Assembly (NCBI GenBank): GCA_018266335.1
Contig: JAFEAR010000101.1
Span: 1-64,000, forward strand
Origin: Bdellovibrionales bacterium
Lineage (GTDB): Bacteria > Bdellovibrionota > UBA2428
Length of the DNA stretch: 64,000 bases
Direction: 5' to 3'
Shown here piece by piece: positions 8,077 through 17,152 of the stretch. The notes beneath the pieces are model-generated. The model saw only the letters and a list, made by a program, of their open reading frames with translations. It had not been told where the DNA came from and made no database searches. A program made the translations under genes and the position numbers. How positions within the stretch are numbered: the first letter of the stretch is position 1; each line of letters begins with the position of its first letter.

Positions 8077-8807
8077 TTCGTGAGATAGGATCTCACGTGA
8101 CGGGCCATTTCCGCAACGACCTCTTCGAGCGTTTTCGCGGTCGAATCGATGAGTGTGGAATCCGCCGCGGGCTTCAGCGGAGCAATGGGACGATTGGAGT
8201 CTTGGTCGTCGCGAATTTGGGTTTCGCGGAGGATTTGGTCGAACTTCACCGTGATGCCGGCCGCTTCGAGTTCCTCGCAGCGGCGGCGCGCGCGGGATTC
8301 TACGGAAGCGGTCAGAAAAAACTTCAGCTCCGCTTGCGGAAAAATCACGGTGCCAATGTCGCGGCCTTCCATGACGATGCCGCCATCGCGGCCAAAGTCG
8401 CGCTGCACTTGCAGCAGAGCGGCGCGCACTTCGGGGAGTTTGGAGACGTTCGAAGCTGCTAATCCCAGCTCGGGCGTGCGGATGGAGTCCGTTACGTCCA
8501 AGCCATTGCAGTAAATTTTGAGCTTGGGCACGTTGTTGCCCGAGGGTTTTTCGAGGCTACCAAATTGAAATTTTAGCTCTGAACACAGGCGGCCCAGCGC
8601 GGGGCCGTCGGCGAGCGAAATGTTGCGCTCCAGGGCTTGCAGGGCGAGCGTGCGGTAGAGCGCACCCGTATCGATGAGAATGAATCCTAGCTGGGCTGCA
8701 AGCAGGCGCGCGGCGGTGCTCTTACCGGCGCCGGCGGGGCCGTCGATCGCCACGATGGGCAATTTTTGGCCAGGCGAAGGAGGGTTTTTCACTAGGGTTA
8801 AACTCAT
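8073..8807 (-). CDS. cmk: cytidylate kinase
   Basis: Transfers phosphate from ATP to CMP or dCMP. The protein has a P-loop GPAGAGKST near residue 22, the DTGALYR motif, GRDIGTVIFP and the RDDQDSNR region typical of Cmk. I chose ATG 8807 (244 residues, close to the usual 220-230). An upstream extension would run into the glycosyltransferase gene and has no similarity to kinases. It ends in a 4-bp overlap with lnt and starts 14 bases after the GT9 stop. Confidence 0.93.
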   Translation of the reverse strand: MSLTLVKNPPSPGQKLPIVAIDGPAGAGKSTAARLLAAQLGFILIDTGALYRTLALQALERNISLADGPALGRLCSELKFQFGSLEKPSGNNVPKLKIYCNGLDVTDSIRTPELGLAASNVSKLPEVRAALLQVQRDFGRDGGIVMEGRDIGTVIFPQAELKFFLTASVESRARRRCEELEAAGITVKFDQILRETQIRDDQDSNRPIAPLKPAADSTLIDSTAKTLEEVVAEMARHVRSYLTK

Positions 8808-8821
8808 GCGATGGGCGTTTG

Positions 8822-9892
8822 TTAGCCCGAACTCTGGCCGTCGTCGAGTATTGCTTGCAGGGCTTTCCAGACCTGCGGGCCTTTGAGGTCTTTCAGACAG
8901 CGATGGTGCGTGAGGGGGCATTTTTTGGGCCCGTGAATGTGGCAGGGACGACACGCAAGGTCATCGAGTCCTACCGCCAGCGAGTTGCGGCGCCACGGCG
9001 CGAAGCCAAATTCGGGCAAAGTGGGGCCAAAGAGGGCCAGCACCGGTACGTTTAAATCGCTGGCCACGTGCACGGCAGCGGAATCGCCGCTGACTAACAT
9101 GCGGGCGCTTTGAATGGCGTCGATCCAGCCCATGAGGTCGGTTTGGCCGGTTAAATCCTTGAGCAGCAAACTCGGCACGAGGCGTTTGACTTCGGCGCCG
9201 AGGGGCACGGCGGCGGGGTCGCCAACGAGGTGCACGTCGATGCCCTCGCGGGTAAGTCGCGTGCACATTTCGGCGGCATTCTCTACGGGCCAACGTTTGG
9301 TGGGCCAGGGACTACCGAGGGAAAGAACAACGGGAGCGCCCAGCAAATCCGCCGGACGCGAGGGAAGCTTAGGATTTCGCAGCAGCGAGGGCGCTTTGCG
9401 CGGGGCCCATTCTTCGACTTGGCCGCTATGGGCGCGAAGCAAGTCGAGGTTTTTTTCTACCTCGGAACGGCCTGACTCCCAGTCGCGGCGTACGAGCCGG
9501 TTGTACAGGAAGGCCGCCGAGCCCGACGAAAAACCGATGCGCTCGCTTGCGCCTGACCACCAGGCCAGCACGGCGCTGCGCAGACTGCGTTGCAGGCAAA
9601 AGGCCGCGGTGAACGAATGGGGGGAGCGCGCGCGGAGCTCGCGCATGAATCGGGCGGCGGGGCGAAACCCGCGGTGCGCGGCGCGCTTATCAAAGGCGTG
9701 CACGTGAATGTGTGCGGCCCAAGGTGTCAAGCCGCGTTCTTTAGCGATGGTAAAAATTCGGTGCGTCGCCGGTGTCGCGACGATGTCAATTTCAGCGTGC
9801 GGATGTAATTCGCAGAGCCGAAACAAAAAGGGCAGCGAAAGAATCGCGTCGCCAATGAAGGCCGTTTGAATAACTAGAAAACGCTCGTTCAT
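8822..9892 (-). CDS. glycosyltransferase family 9 (heptosyltransferase-like)
   Basis: The 356-residue protein starts MNERFLVIQTAFIGDAILS, the typical N-terminus of ADP-heptose:LPS heptosyltransferases. It continues with VVLSLGSPWPTKRWP and the C-terminal nucleotide-sugar site VSGDSAAVHVASDLNVPVLA and LFGPT. It should extend the LPS inner core in the cytoplasm. The start at 9892 gives an ATGA overlap with the GT2 gene upstream. Whether it is a WaaC, WaaF or WaaQ equivalent cannot be decided from the sequence. Confidence 0.88.
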   Translation of the reverse strand: MNERFLVIQTAFIGDAILSLPFLFRLCELHPHAEIDIVATPATHRIFTIAKERGLTPWAAHIHVHAFDKRAAHRGFRPAARFMRELRARSPHSFTAAFCLQRSLRSAVLAWWSGASERIGFSSGSAAFLYNRLVRRDWESGRSEVEKNLDLLRAHSGQVEEWAPRKAPSLLRNPKLPSRPADLLGAPVVLSLGSPWPTKRWPVENAAEMCTRLTREGIDVHLVGDPAAVPLGAEVKRLVPSLLLKDLTGQTDLMGWIDAIQSARMLVSGDSAAVHVASDLNVPVLALFGPTLPEFGFAPWRRNSLAVGLDDLACRPCHIHGPKKCPLTHHRCLKDLKGPQVWKALQAILDDGQSSG

Positions 9893-10692
9893 CGTAGCAA
9901 CTCCCCGGCTTTGCGCAGGCGCAGGCCCAGGCTGCGTGCGGATCCCCGGGCAATCACGAAGCCCGGATAGCCATCGAGGCAGCCGAGTTTCCAAAAATAA
10001 TTTTCGATGAACTTAATGAGCATGCGCCAGCGAATGTACAGGCCGGAAGGGGCCTTGCTGCCCCGTTGGCGCAAGCGTGCGGCCAGGCCGCTGGCGAGCA
10101 AGGAAGAGTAGCGCTCGTTGGTGTCTTCTTGATCGCGCGTGTCGCGGAAGGGCTCGTGCAGAATTTCTTCGCCCAGGTGAGCGACTTCGCCTTGGTGTGC
10201 GTACAAATCTTCGTGCACATCGGAGCCGTTGGGGCCGCTGCGCCATTCGGCCTGCGCGGTACGTGCCAGACGCCGTTTGCGGTCGGGATACCAACCGCCG
10301 AAGCGAATAAATCGGCCCAGAAAGCGCGAGCGGCGTGGAAAATCAGCGATCGATACAGATCTTGGTAGCTGGTCCAAATGCTCCAGGCGTTCACTCAGTG
10401 CAGGCGAGAGCCATTCGTCGGCATCGAGCCAGAAAACCCAGTGAGTGGTGACCCACTCGCGGCTCGCGTTGCGGGCGGCCGTGAAACCAGGCCAGGGCCG
10501 TTGTACGAGGGCTAAATTGCCGGAGGGACGTTGAAGAGTGGCCCACGTTTGAGCTGCGCGCTGGAGAGTGTCGTCGCTTGAGTACGAATCGAGCACGAGC
10601 ACTTTAGCGTGGCGGGGGAGCGACTCCAGACAACGGGCAATGCGATCGCTTTCATTGAGCGTCAGCACGACCACGGTGAGGGCGGAATCCAT
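9889..10692 (-). CDS. glycosyltransferase family 2 (WaaE/KdtX-like)
   Basis: The N-terminal GT-A fold is visible as LTVVVLTLNESDRIARCLES, with DSYSSDDT and the metal-binding WVFWLDADEWL. The C-terminal part resembles the WaaE/KdtX group, which adds beta-glucose to the LPS inner core heptose. At 267 residues it has the usual length. It follows the DUF3108 lipoprotein gene by four bases and overlaps the GT9 gene by four bases, consistent with joint LPS core synthesis. The sugar it transfers is inferred only from the family. Confidence 0.88.
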   Translation of the reverse strand: MDSALTVVVLTLNESDRIARCLESLPRHAKVLVLDSYSSDDTLQRAAQTWATLQRPSGNLALVQRPWPGFTAARNASREWVTTHWVFWLDADEWLSPALSERLEHLDQLPRSVSIADFPRRSRFLGRFIRFGGWYPDRKRRLARTAQAEWRSGPNGSDVHEDLYAHQGEVAHLGEEILHEPFRDTRDQEDTNERYSSLLASGLAARLRQRGSKAPSGLYIRWRMLIKFIENYFWKLGCLDGYPGFVIARGSARSLGLRLRKAGELLR

Positions 10693-10696
10693 GCGC

Positions 10697-11851
10697 TTAC
10701 TTTAGCGGCGTTTTCAGGCGGGGCAAAGGAAGATCGAGGGGACGACCGGGTTCGAAGCTGCGGAGTTCGCCGGTCAGGGCGCCCACTTTGATTTTGGCCG
10801 TGAACTTCACAATGAGGTGCTCTTTTTGATTGCTCACCCAGATTTCTACGTCGCCCTTGGGTTCGAGCGCACCGTCGACACGGGGCAAGAGTTTGTAGTG
10901 CGAGCATTCAAACTGACCGGCGGGCGTAGAGATGGTTTCGTCGTTGAGATAGGTGACGTCGTTGCTCCAGTTTTTCCATCGATCGTGAATCGGAAACTTC
11001 GTGGTCTGTTTGGGATCGATGAAGCGGAAAAAATAAAGCGAGCTAAAGATGTCCTGCGCGTACGGCGTGATGGCGTCTTCGCGGAGAACCTCTTCCTTGT
11101 TGCCATCGGACTTCGTGAGACTCGAAAAGAATTTGGCCTTGTTCGTTGCCTGGTCAAAAACCACAACTCGGCGGCCCCAGCGAGCACTTTCGAGTTGCTT
11201 GATTTCTTGTCGCAGCGGAAGGTGATCCGCCATACGCACCCAAGTATTGATCTCGTTGTCGATTTTATAGAACCACTCGAGAACCTTGGAGCTTTTCACG
11301 AGCCCTTGGTAATGCAGCACGGGTTCGCCTTCCAGCACTTGCGGTTCTTCTACAGAGAGGGTGGCGATGCCGCCTTCGAGCGGGCCGTAGCGCAGTACCC
11401 AGGTGACTTTTTCGCCAACACCGTAGGGCCAGCCAGACGGAGTCCACGTGGGAGCTTCAGCGGCTGAAGCAGGAGCGAGCGGAGGGGTGGGCGTTGCCGA
11501 GTTGCTTGCAACGGGAGTTTTATTTTTTTTCTTTGAGGTCTTTGCGGAGGCTGCTTTGGCGCTCGGCGCCGAGTTGGTTGCGGGGGGCGGAGTGGTTACC
11601 GGAAGATATGGCGGTGTCGCGGCGAGCGATGGTTTCAGCGGAGGTGGGGGATTGATCTTGCTTCGATCAAAATTTTCAAATTTTTGCTCGAGCTCTACGG
11701 GGGCCATGGTGATGTCAGATTCCGACTTGAGCGAGGCGGCGCAGGACGCGAGCAGGATTAAAGGGACCAGGGCAAGGGGCGACGATAATCGAGAATGTTT
11801 TTGAAGCGGCGATGCAGCCAAAGATATTGGTCGGGTGCATGGAGAATCCAC
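10697..11851 (-). CDS. DUF3108 domain lipoprotein
   Basis: An N-terminal lipoprotein signal (LALVPLILLASCAA) is followed by a low-complexity Pro/Ser/Ala/Lys linker of about 100 residues. A C-terminal DUF3108-like domain (GVGEKVTWVLRYGPLEGG, then YKIDNEINTW) follows. The linker would let the domain reach across the periplasm. The start is uncertain: GTG 11851 overlaps the lpxL-like gene by 94 bases, and TTG 11821 would give a more usual signal peptide. DUF3108 function is not established; the position between lpxL-like and core glycosyltransferase genes suggests an envelope role. Confidence 0.82.
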   Translation of the reverse strand: MDSPCTRPISLAASPLQKHSRLSSPLALVPLILLASCAASLKSESDITMAPVELEQKFENFDRSKINPPPPLKPSLAATPPYLPVTTPPPATNSAPSAKAASAKTSKKKNKTPVASNSATPTPPLAPASAAEAPTWTPSGWPYGVGEKVTWVLRYGPLEGGIATLSVEEPQVLEGEPVLHYQGLVKSSKVLEWFYKIDNEINTWVRMADHLPLRQEIKQLESARWGRRVVVFDQATNKAKFFSSLTKSDGNKEEVLREDAITPYAQDIFSSLYFFRFIDPKQTTKFPIHDRWKNWSNDVTYLNDETISTPAGQFECSHYKLLPRVDGALEPKGDVEIWVSNQKEHLIVKFTAKIKVGALTGELRSFEPGRPLDLPLPRLKTPLK

Positions 11852-12729
11852 TTCTTCATATTCTCATTACAAATCGAGATGTGGTAGCGGAGGCCGGCAT
11901 CAGTAAGGGAGCCTGACTCGGTGCACAGCAAAGGATTCTTAGCTTCGATCTCCGGGAAGCGGAGCGGTGCTTCCATATGGAGCGTAAAGTTCCCGTTCTC
12001 TTCGCGGATGAGGTAGGCGGGCAAAATGGGCGCCTGCAGCCGGGTAGACAAAATAGCTAGCCCCTTGGGACACCAAGCCGGAAGACCTAAAAATTCACAT
12101 TCAATGCCATGAGGCTCGCCCGTGTGTTGATCCAAAATAAAGCCAATGGCTTTGCCTTGCCGGATGCCACGTGCAATGGCCAGGCCCGAGCCAGATTCTT
12201 CTAGGAGTTCCAGACCGTAGCTCAGTCGGCTGCGCACCCATACACGATCGAAGAAAGAGTTGCGCAGCGCTTTGGTGATGATCGCCAAGCGAATGTGGAG
12301 CAGTTTGCCTACGAGCGAAATCAATTCCCAGTTACCCAGGTGGGCCGTAAGGAAGAAAGCGCCTTGTCCTGCTTCGCGCTGGGGTCGCGAATTTTCGAGG
12401 CCCTCCACGCGAATGCGCCGATCCAGCACGCGCGCATCCCAATGAAAACGTTCGAGCATTTCCAGAAAGGTCAGCACCACGTGGCGGAGATGGCGCTCGG
12501 CCAAATGCTCGCAGCGAAACTGAAAGGCAGCCATGGGCTCCTGATTTTCGCGCGGAAAAACGAGGGCCAAGTTTTGGAGAATAATGTGTCGGCGAAAACG
12601 CACAATATGGAACCAGAAGGAAGCCGCCACGCGGGCCAGGCCGTCCTTCGCACTGAAGGGCAGCAAAAAAATTAAGCCCCCCAAAAACCACAATGCGCGA
12701 TAGACAATGGCGCCCAAAATGCGACTCAT
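11758..12729 (-). CDS. lipid A acyltransferase (LpxL/HtrB family)
   Basis: A membrane-bound acyltransferase that adds a secondary acyl chain to the lipid A precursor. The 323-residue protein has an N-terminal membrane anchor (residues 8-25) and the HX4E active-site motif HLGNWE at residues 130-135. Conserved GFILDQHTGEPHG and the substrate-pocket segment LPAWCPKGLAIL follow. The start at 12729 overlaps the lpxK stop by four bases. The product ends in LHRRFKN, as in other family members. Acyl chain specificity cannot be read from sequence. Confidence 0.92.
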   Translation of the reverse strand: MSRILGAIVYRALWFLGGLIFLLPFSAKDGLARVAASFWFHIVRFRRHIILQNLALVFPRENQEPMAAFQFRCEHLAERHLRHVVLTFLEMLERFHWDARVLDRRIRVEGLENSRPQREAGQGAFFLTAHLGNWELISLVGKLLHIRLAIITKALRNSFFDRVWVRSRLSYGLELLEESGSGLAIARGIRQGKAIGFILDQHTGEPHGIECEFLGLPAWCPKGLAILSTRLQAPILPAYLIREENGNFTLHMEAPLRFPEIEAKNPLLCTESGSLTDAGLRYHISICNENMKKWILHAPDQYLWLHRRFKNILDYRRPLPWSL

Positions 12730-13694
12730 GTACGCAGAGCCTTTTCGAGGCCTTCCCATAACAGGTCTTCGCGGGCGATGTGCAGTTCGCAAGCAACGTA
12801 AACGAGTTCCCATTGCCGATCAGCAAGCATGGTGGAGATTGCACCAGAGCGTAGGAAGTTAAAATATTGGGTGGGTGGTAATAACTTGGCGGCTTCTTTA
12901 GCGCCAAGGAGCAAAAAGTTTTCGGGGCGGCGAGCGATCGCAGAGAGAATGCGCTCAGCGGGCGCGTGGTCCTCAAGGTTTAGCATAGCTACTTGGGGAA
13001 CGTAAGCGCGCAAATGAGTGGCGTAAGCTGCGTCGGGAGCGCGAGTGGTGAGCGCTAACGCGTCAGCAGTACGTGGGATGGGGGCGACTAGCTGGGTGAT
13101 TTTTTCGAAATCTCGTCCGCGCTGCAGGACCAGATGTGCTCTTTGCAGAGCTGCGGGGGTTTCGCGCAGCCGGCCCTTCGGGAGAACGGCGTCGCGAAAA
13201 TCAGATTCATCCACCAGAACTAAATCGAAGTTGCGGTGCAGGCGCCAGTGTTGAAATCCATCATCCAAAAGAAAAATTGTTCGTGCCGATGAATTTTCTT
13301 CCAGGTACCGCTGCGCTTGTTCTGTGCGCTGGGCACTCACTAGAACGTCGATCTGTGTTCGTGCAAATATTTCGAAGGCTTCGTCGCCGGTTTGAGCAGC
13401 TCCTGGAAGTGGCGCTAAATGGGGACGTAGCCAAATAGCCTCGGAGGATTGTCGGCCATATCCACGCGTCAGCACCACGGGATTCCATCCGCGCAGTTTA
13501 AGCTTCTGTGCGAGGTAGATAACGAACGGAGTTTTACCGCGACCTCCGCTGGCGATGTTACCTACTGAAATCACCGGTGCGGGTAGACAAGTAGTTGCAG
13601 TTCGCAAACGATGTAGGCGCGATCCCCATTGATAGAGCTGGGACGCGGCTTGCAACGCTAGGTCCCGAATGAGGTTCACGATCCAGCGCCCCAC
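12726..13694 (-). CDS. lpxK: tetraacyldisaccharide 4'-kinase LpxK
   Basis: Phosphorylates the 4' position of the lipid A disaccharide at the inner membrane. The 322-residue protein contains ISVGNIASGGRGKTPFVIYL with a Walker A at residues 50-56, VVLTRGYGR, and FLLDDGFQHWRLHRNFDLVL. The Walker A reads GGRGKTP where GGTGKTP or GGSGKTP is usual, so an arginine sits in the phosphate loop. It overlaps lpxB by 19 bases and lpxL-like by four. Confidence 0.93.
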   Translation of the reverse strand: MGRWIVNLIRDLALQAASQLYQWGSRLHRLRTATTCLPAPVISVGNIASGGRGKTPFVIYLAQKLKLRGWNPVVLTRGYGRQSSEAIWLRPHLAPLPGAAQTGDEAFEIFARTQIDVLVSAQRTEQAQRYLEENSSARTIFLLDDGFQHWRLHRNFDLVLVDESDFRDAVLPKGRLRETPAALQRAHLVLQRGRDFEKITQLVAPIPRTADALALTTRAPDAAYATHLRAYVPQVAMLNLEDHAPAERILSAIARRPENFLLLGAKEAAKLLPPTQYFNFLRSGAISTMLADRQWELVYVACELHIAREDLLWEGLEKALRT

Positions 13695-14872
13695 ATCTGG
13701 AGCAAGTCTGCGGAGATGCGCATCACGGCGCCCACGTCGCCCAATTTTTTGGGTAAATAACGCAACGATTTTCCAATAGTACTCAAACGAGCAGGATCGT
13801 TCAGGAGCTCGAAAGACTCAATTGCTAGGCGTCGCGCGTCTACATCATCCTGCAGTAGTTCTGGAATCACATTTTGGCCCAGCAGAATGTTCGGTAGTCC
13901 GGCCGCCGCGTTGCGATCGGAAAAGTAATGGCTCAGGCTCTTGATGAGCAAGGCTGAGAAATAACTGAGTCGATAAACCAAGATGTGCGGCAACATGTAG
14001 AGCGCGGCTTCGAGCGTGGCTGTGCCCGATACGATCCATCCAAAATCGGCGGCCATTAGCGCACGCCGCGAATCGCTGGCGAGTATCCACTCGCCGGATT
14101 TTTCGAGCTCTTCGAAGCGCGCCCGGTCCTTTGCGGACAGAATCGCGAGCCAAGCTTCGCGCGTCCAGCCGGGGGCCAGAGGAAGCACGGCACGGTTGCG
14201 CACGCGGTGGTGGGCGTTGGCTTCGAGGTGCGTGAAAATATCCCAGGCCTCTAAGAAGAGGGGAAGGTGACGTTCAATTTCTGTGCGCCGCGATCCGGGC
14301 ATAAGACAGAGCAAGCGCTCGGCGGGAAGTACTTGCAATTCGGTGCGCGATTCGCGTCGGGCTCGCGGTGGCAGCATGTCACGAATCGGGTGGCCCAAAA
14401 AGTGAGCGTCTACGCCGGCTTCGCGAAAAAGTTCTTCTTCAAAGGGCAGCGCGGGATACAAGCGTCGCACACTGCGTGCGATCTTGGGCAGGCGTCCGTG
14501 ACGCCAGGCCCAAACTTGCGGAGCAATAATGTAGTCCACCGGTTTGCCTTGCACGCGGGCGATGTCGGCGAGCTTGAGGTTAAAATCCGGAAAATCCACG
14601 CACAGCACGGAGTCGCAGCGACTGAGTTCCTGGCGGAGTTTGCCAAGGGCGCCGAAAATTTGAGGCAGCTTGCGCACCACTTCCGAAATGCCCACCACGG
14701 CGACGTCCTTGGCTTCGGCCACGAGTTGCACGCCTTCGCGCATAGAAGCCGGTCCGCAAAGACCCGCAAATTCGTACTGATTGCCCACCGGTGAGGCTTT
14801 GATGGCGCGCACGAGGGCCGCGAGAATTAAATCACCCGAGGGGTCGCCGGCCGAAACAAGAACGCGTTTCAC
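13676..14872 (-). CDS. lpxB: lipid-A-disaccharide synthase LpxB
   Basis: A GT19 enzyme that joins UDP-diacylglucosamine and lipid X into the lipid A disaccharide. At 398 residues it is of usual length. Signatures are the N-terminal VLVSAGDPSGDLILA, the middle DYIIAPQVWAWRHGR and LPFEEELFREAG, the nucleotide-site LMPGSRRTEIERHLP, and GTATLEAALYMLPHILVYR. One base separates it from the Gfo/Idh gene upstream. Confidence 0.95.
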   Translation of the reverse strand: MKRVLVSAGDPSGDLILAALVRAIKASPVGNQYEFAGLCGPASMREGVQLVAEAKDVAVVGISEVVRKLPQIFGALGKLRQELSRCDSVLCVDFPDFNLKLADIARVQGKPVDYIIAPQVWAWRHGRLPKIARSVRRLYPALPFEEELFREAGVDAHFLGHPIRDMLPPRARRESRTELQVLPAERLLCLMPGSRRTEIERHLPLFLEAWDIFTHLEANAHHRVRNRAVLPLAPGWTREAWLAILSAKDRARFEELEKSGEWILASDSRRALMAADFGWIVSGTATLEAALYMLPHILVYRLSYFSALLIKSLSHYFSDRNAAAGLPNILLGQNVIPELLQDDVDARRLAIESFELLNDPARLSTIGKSLRYLPKKLGDVGAVMRISADLLQMWGAGS

Positions 14873-14873
14873 T

Positions 14874-15908
14874 TTATTCCAGAACTTTAATGCAGCTCAG
14901 GATTTCATCGATGATCTCGTGCGTGCGGAGCACGTTCTGAGGCGTCGGAATGAGAGTGGCGGAGCTGCAGAAGGAAGACATTTGTTTCGCCAGACCGGTG
15001 TCGAAGGTGCCTCGCACTCGTTGCACCATGGTTTCGATTTCTAAACCCAGCGGATCTCCCGAAGTCCATTGCGTTTCGTGCGCCACAAAGGCATTCATGT
15101 CGCGGCCGGCGCGTTCGAAACGCTTCAGCGTGCGGCGCATGAAATCGATGGAGCAGTGCCAGTCGGGGCCGGTCATTTCCCAGGTGCGGTGCGATTCGGC
15201 CGACAGGCGCGAGGCAAAGAAGCGGGCCATGCCGCCATCTTCAAGGTCCAGGGCTACGATGGCGTAGTCAAGCAGGTTGGAGCGCAGCTTGCGGCCCCAA
15301 GCTCGAACCTTGGTGATCTTCGGAAAGTTACGAATGGAATCTAGCAGCACGAACATGTCGATGTCGTGAATCATGAGGTCGTGAATCACGTCGGTGTCGG
15401 CGGCGCGGGGAACAAAGGGGCCCACGCGCGAAGAGTTGATGGTCCAGGGGCCCTGCTTAGGTTTCCAATCTTTCCAGAGGTTCGACAGCGACCAGCGTTC
15501 GAGTAATCCGACTTGCAAAATTTTTCCGGCCTTCAGGGCTTGTTCTTCGAGGTCGCGGCAGTCGAGGGCCGAAAAGCCGAGAGGTTTTTCGACGAGGCAG
15601 TGCAAACCCTTGGCGAGGCACGCCGAGGTGGTTTCCACGTGAATCGACGCAGGCACGGCCACAATGGCAACATCGGGGAAGTCGTCTTTACCGACGCTCG
15701 AAATTTGTCCCACGTTCGCAATAGTGCGGGGGCGCGAGTTCTCCGGAAATTCCCGCGCAAGGGCCGTGGCGCGGAGTTCGTCGGGCTCGACAATCACGCT
15801 AACGCGCGCGCCGATGCGGTCGCCGATGGCGAGAATTTTTTTGATGTGGTTGCTGCCCATGTGACCGGCACCGACGACAGCAAAGCGAACGTCATTTTTA
15901 GAACCCAT
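14874..15908 (-). CDS. Gfo/Idh/MocA-family oxidoreductase, GnnA-like
   Basis: An NAD(P)-dependent sugar dehydrogenase family member with Rossmann motif FAVVGAGHMGSNH, the nucleotide contact EPDELR and the catalytic-region EKPLGFSALDC. The start at 15908 has GGAGG nine bases before it; an ATG three codons earlier sits directly on that site. A Gfo/Idh gene between lpxA and lpxB is the arrangement of gnnA, which oxidises UDP-GlcNAc on the way to 2,3-diamino lipid A in Acidithiobacillus and Leptospira. The partner aminotransferase GnnB is not in this window. GnnA activity is inferred from context only. Confidence 0.88.
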   Translation of the reverse strand: MGSKNDVRFAVVGAGHMGSNHIKKILAIGDRIGARVSVIVEPDELRATALAREFPENSRPRTIANVGQISSVGKDDFPDVAIVAVPASIHVETTSACLAKGLHCLVEKPLGFSALDCRDLEEQALKAGKILQVGLLERWSLSNLWKDWKPKQGPWTINSSRVGPFVPRAADTDVIHDLMIHDIDMFVLLDSIRNFPKITKVRAWGRKLRSNLLDYAIVALDLEDGGMARFFASRLSAESHRTWEMTGPDWHCSIDFMRRTLKRFERAGRDMNAFVAHETQWTSGDPLGLEIETMVQRVRGTFDTGLAKQMSSFCSSATLIPTPQNVLRTHEIIDEILSCIKVLE

Positions 15909-15929
15909 GGGCGGCATCCTCCGGCTAGG

Positions 15930-16709
15930 TTAGCGTTGGATTCCTATCTTAGTTTCTTTCAGGAAATCTATAAAGCGGCGGGCTACGGCCGATGAAGAAA
16001 AACGCTCTTCCAGCTCCAGAATCGCCTTTTCGGTCGTTTGATTGCCTAGGTAGAGCGATTTGTAGAGCTCGCGCGCTACGCGGACTTCTTCCTCGGTCAT
16101 GCCGGCGCGCTTAAGGCCCACCAGGTTGGGACCACTTACCTCAGACCACTCCTTGGCGCACATGTAGGGAGGCAAATCACGGCGAAGCACGCTGCCTGCA
16201 CCAATGAACGCGTAGTCCCCGATGCGGCAAAATTGCGTAATGCCGGTGAGACCGCCAATGTTTACAAAGTTGCCCACCTGCACGTGGCCGGCCAGCGCCA
16301 CTTGGTTAGCGGCCACTAGGCGATTGCCAATGACGCAGTCATGCGCCACGTGGCAGCCGACCATGAGGTAGTTGTCGTCGCCCAGGCGAGTAACTTTTTT
16401 ATCTTTGTAGGTGCCCCGGTGAATGGTGACGTTCTCGCGGAAGCGATTGCGGTTACCAATCACCACGCTGGTTTCCTCGCCCTTGTAGGTGAGGTCCTGG
16501 GGTTCCATGCCGATAACGCAGTATGGAAAAAATGTATTGTCCTCGCCCGTGGTCACGCGGCCGTCCATGACCACGTGGGAAATGAGCTTGGTGCGCGCCC
16601 CCAGTTTTACGTGGGGACCAACCATGCAGTAGGGACCAACCGTAACGTCCTCGCCCAATTGGGCTTGCGGATCGACGAAGGCCGTGCTGTGAATCGTGGG
16701 TTGGCTCAT
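15930..16709 (-). CDS. lpxA: acyl-ACP--UDP-N-acetylglucosamine O-acyltransferase LpxA
   Basis: First step of lipid A synthesis. The 259-residue cytosolic protein has a left-handed beta-helix of hexapeptide repeats (from IHSTAFVDPQAQLGEDVTVG onward). It carries the catalytic histidine region VGCHVAHDCVIGNRLVAANQ and GGLTGITQFCRIGDYAFIGA, plus an alpha-helical C-terminus. It overlaps fabZ by four bases. Because a GnnA-like gene follows, its real substrate may be the 3-amino sugar. Confidence 0.95.
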   Translation of the reverse strand: MSQPTIHSTAFVDPQAQLGEDVTVGPYCMVGPHVKLGARTKLISHVVMDGRVTTGEDNTFFPYCVIGMEPQDLTYKGEETSVVIGNRNRFRENVTIHRGTYKDKKVTRLGDDNYLMVGCHVAHDCVIGNRLVAANQVALAGHVQVGNFVNIGGLTGITQFCRIGDYAFIGAGSVLRRDLPPYMCAKEWSEVSGPNLVGLKRAGMTEEEVRVARELYKSLYLGNQTTEKAILELEERFSSSAVARRFIDFLKETKIGIQR

Positions 16710-17152
16710 GCGGGCAGCTTCTTGGGTGTCTTTTGCATCCAGAAGGTGCCGCTCGACATGAGCTGACCGGCGGAATGAATTTCAACATCCCACAAAAAGA
16801 GCGTGCCGCGGCTCTGAATTTCTTTGCCCCGAATTTGCAGCGTGGCCGGAGGAACGACCGGGCGCTTGAAGCGGTAGCGTTCTACTGAAACAAAGAGCAC
16901 GTCGGGAATGGCGGCGCCTTCGGGCATCACGCCCATGTTGATCCAAAAACAGGCCTGCGCTGCAGCTTCCATGGCGAGCACGCCAGGGAAAATGGGCCGG
17001 CCCGGAAAGTGGCCCTTAAAGACATCCCATTCGGGATGAATGTCGAGTTCCACCATGCCCTCGGTACCAGCTTCATTACGTTCCATCAGGCGGTGGACCC
17101 AGAGGAACGGTTCCCGGTGCGGGAGCGTTCTTTTTGGTTCGTTAGAAATCAC
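16706..17152 (-). CDS. fabZ: 3-hydroxyacyl-ACP dehydratase FabZ
   Basis: A hotdog-fold dehydratase of fatty acid synthesis, 148 residues. The family motif is clear: LPHREPFLWVHRL near the N-terminus, then FKGHFPGRPIFPGVLAMEAA with the catalytic His and Glu. The middle segment MGVMPEGAAIPDV departs somewhat from the common form, which may reflect lineage divergence. It sits between lpxD and lpxA with four-base overlaps on both sides. This is a common arrangement that balances 3-hydroxyacyl-ACP use between phospholipid and lipid A. Confidence 0.92.
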   Translation of the reverse strand: MISNEPKRTLPHREPFLWVHRLMERNEAGTEGMVELDIHPEWDVFKGHFPGRPIFPGVLAMEAAAQACFWINMGVMPEGAAIPDVLFVSVERYRFKRPVVPPATLQIRGKEIQSRGTLFLWDVEIHSAGQLMSSGTFWMQKTPKKLPA

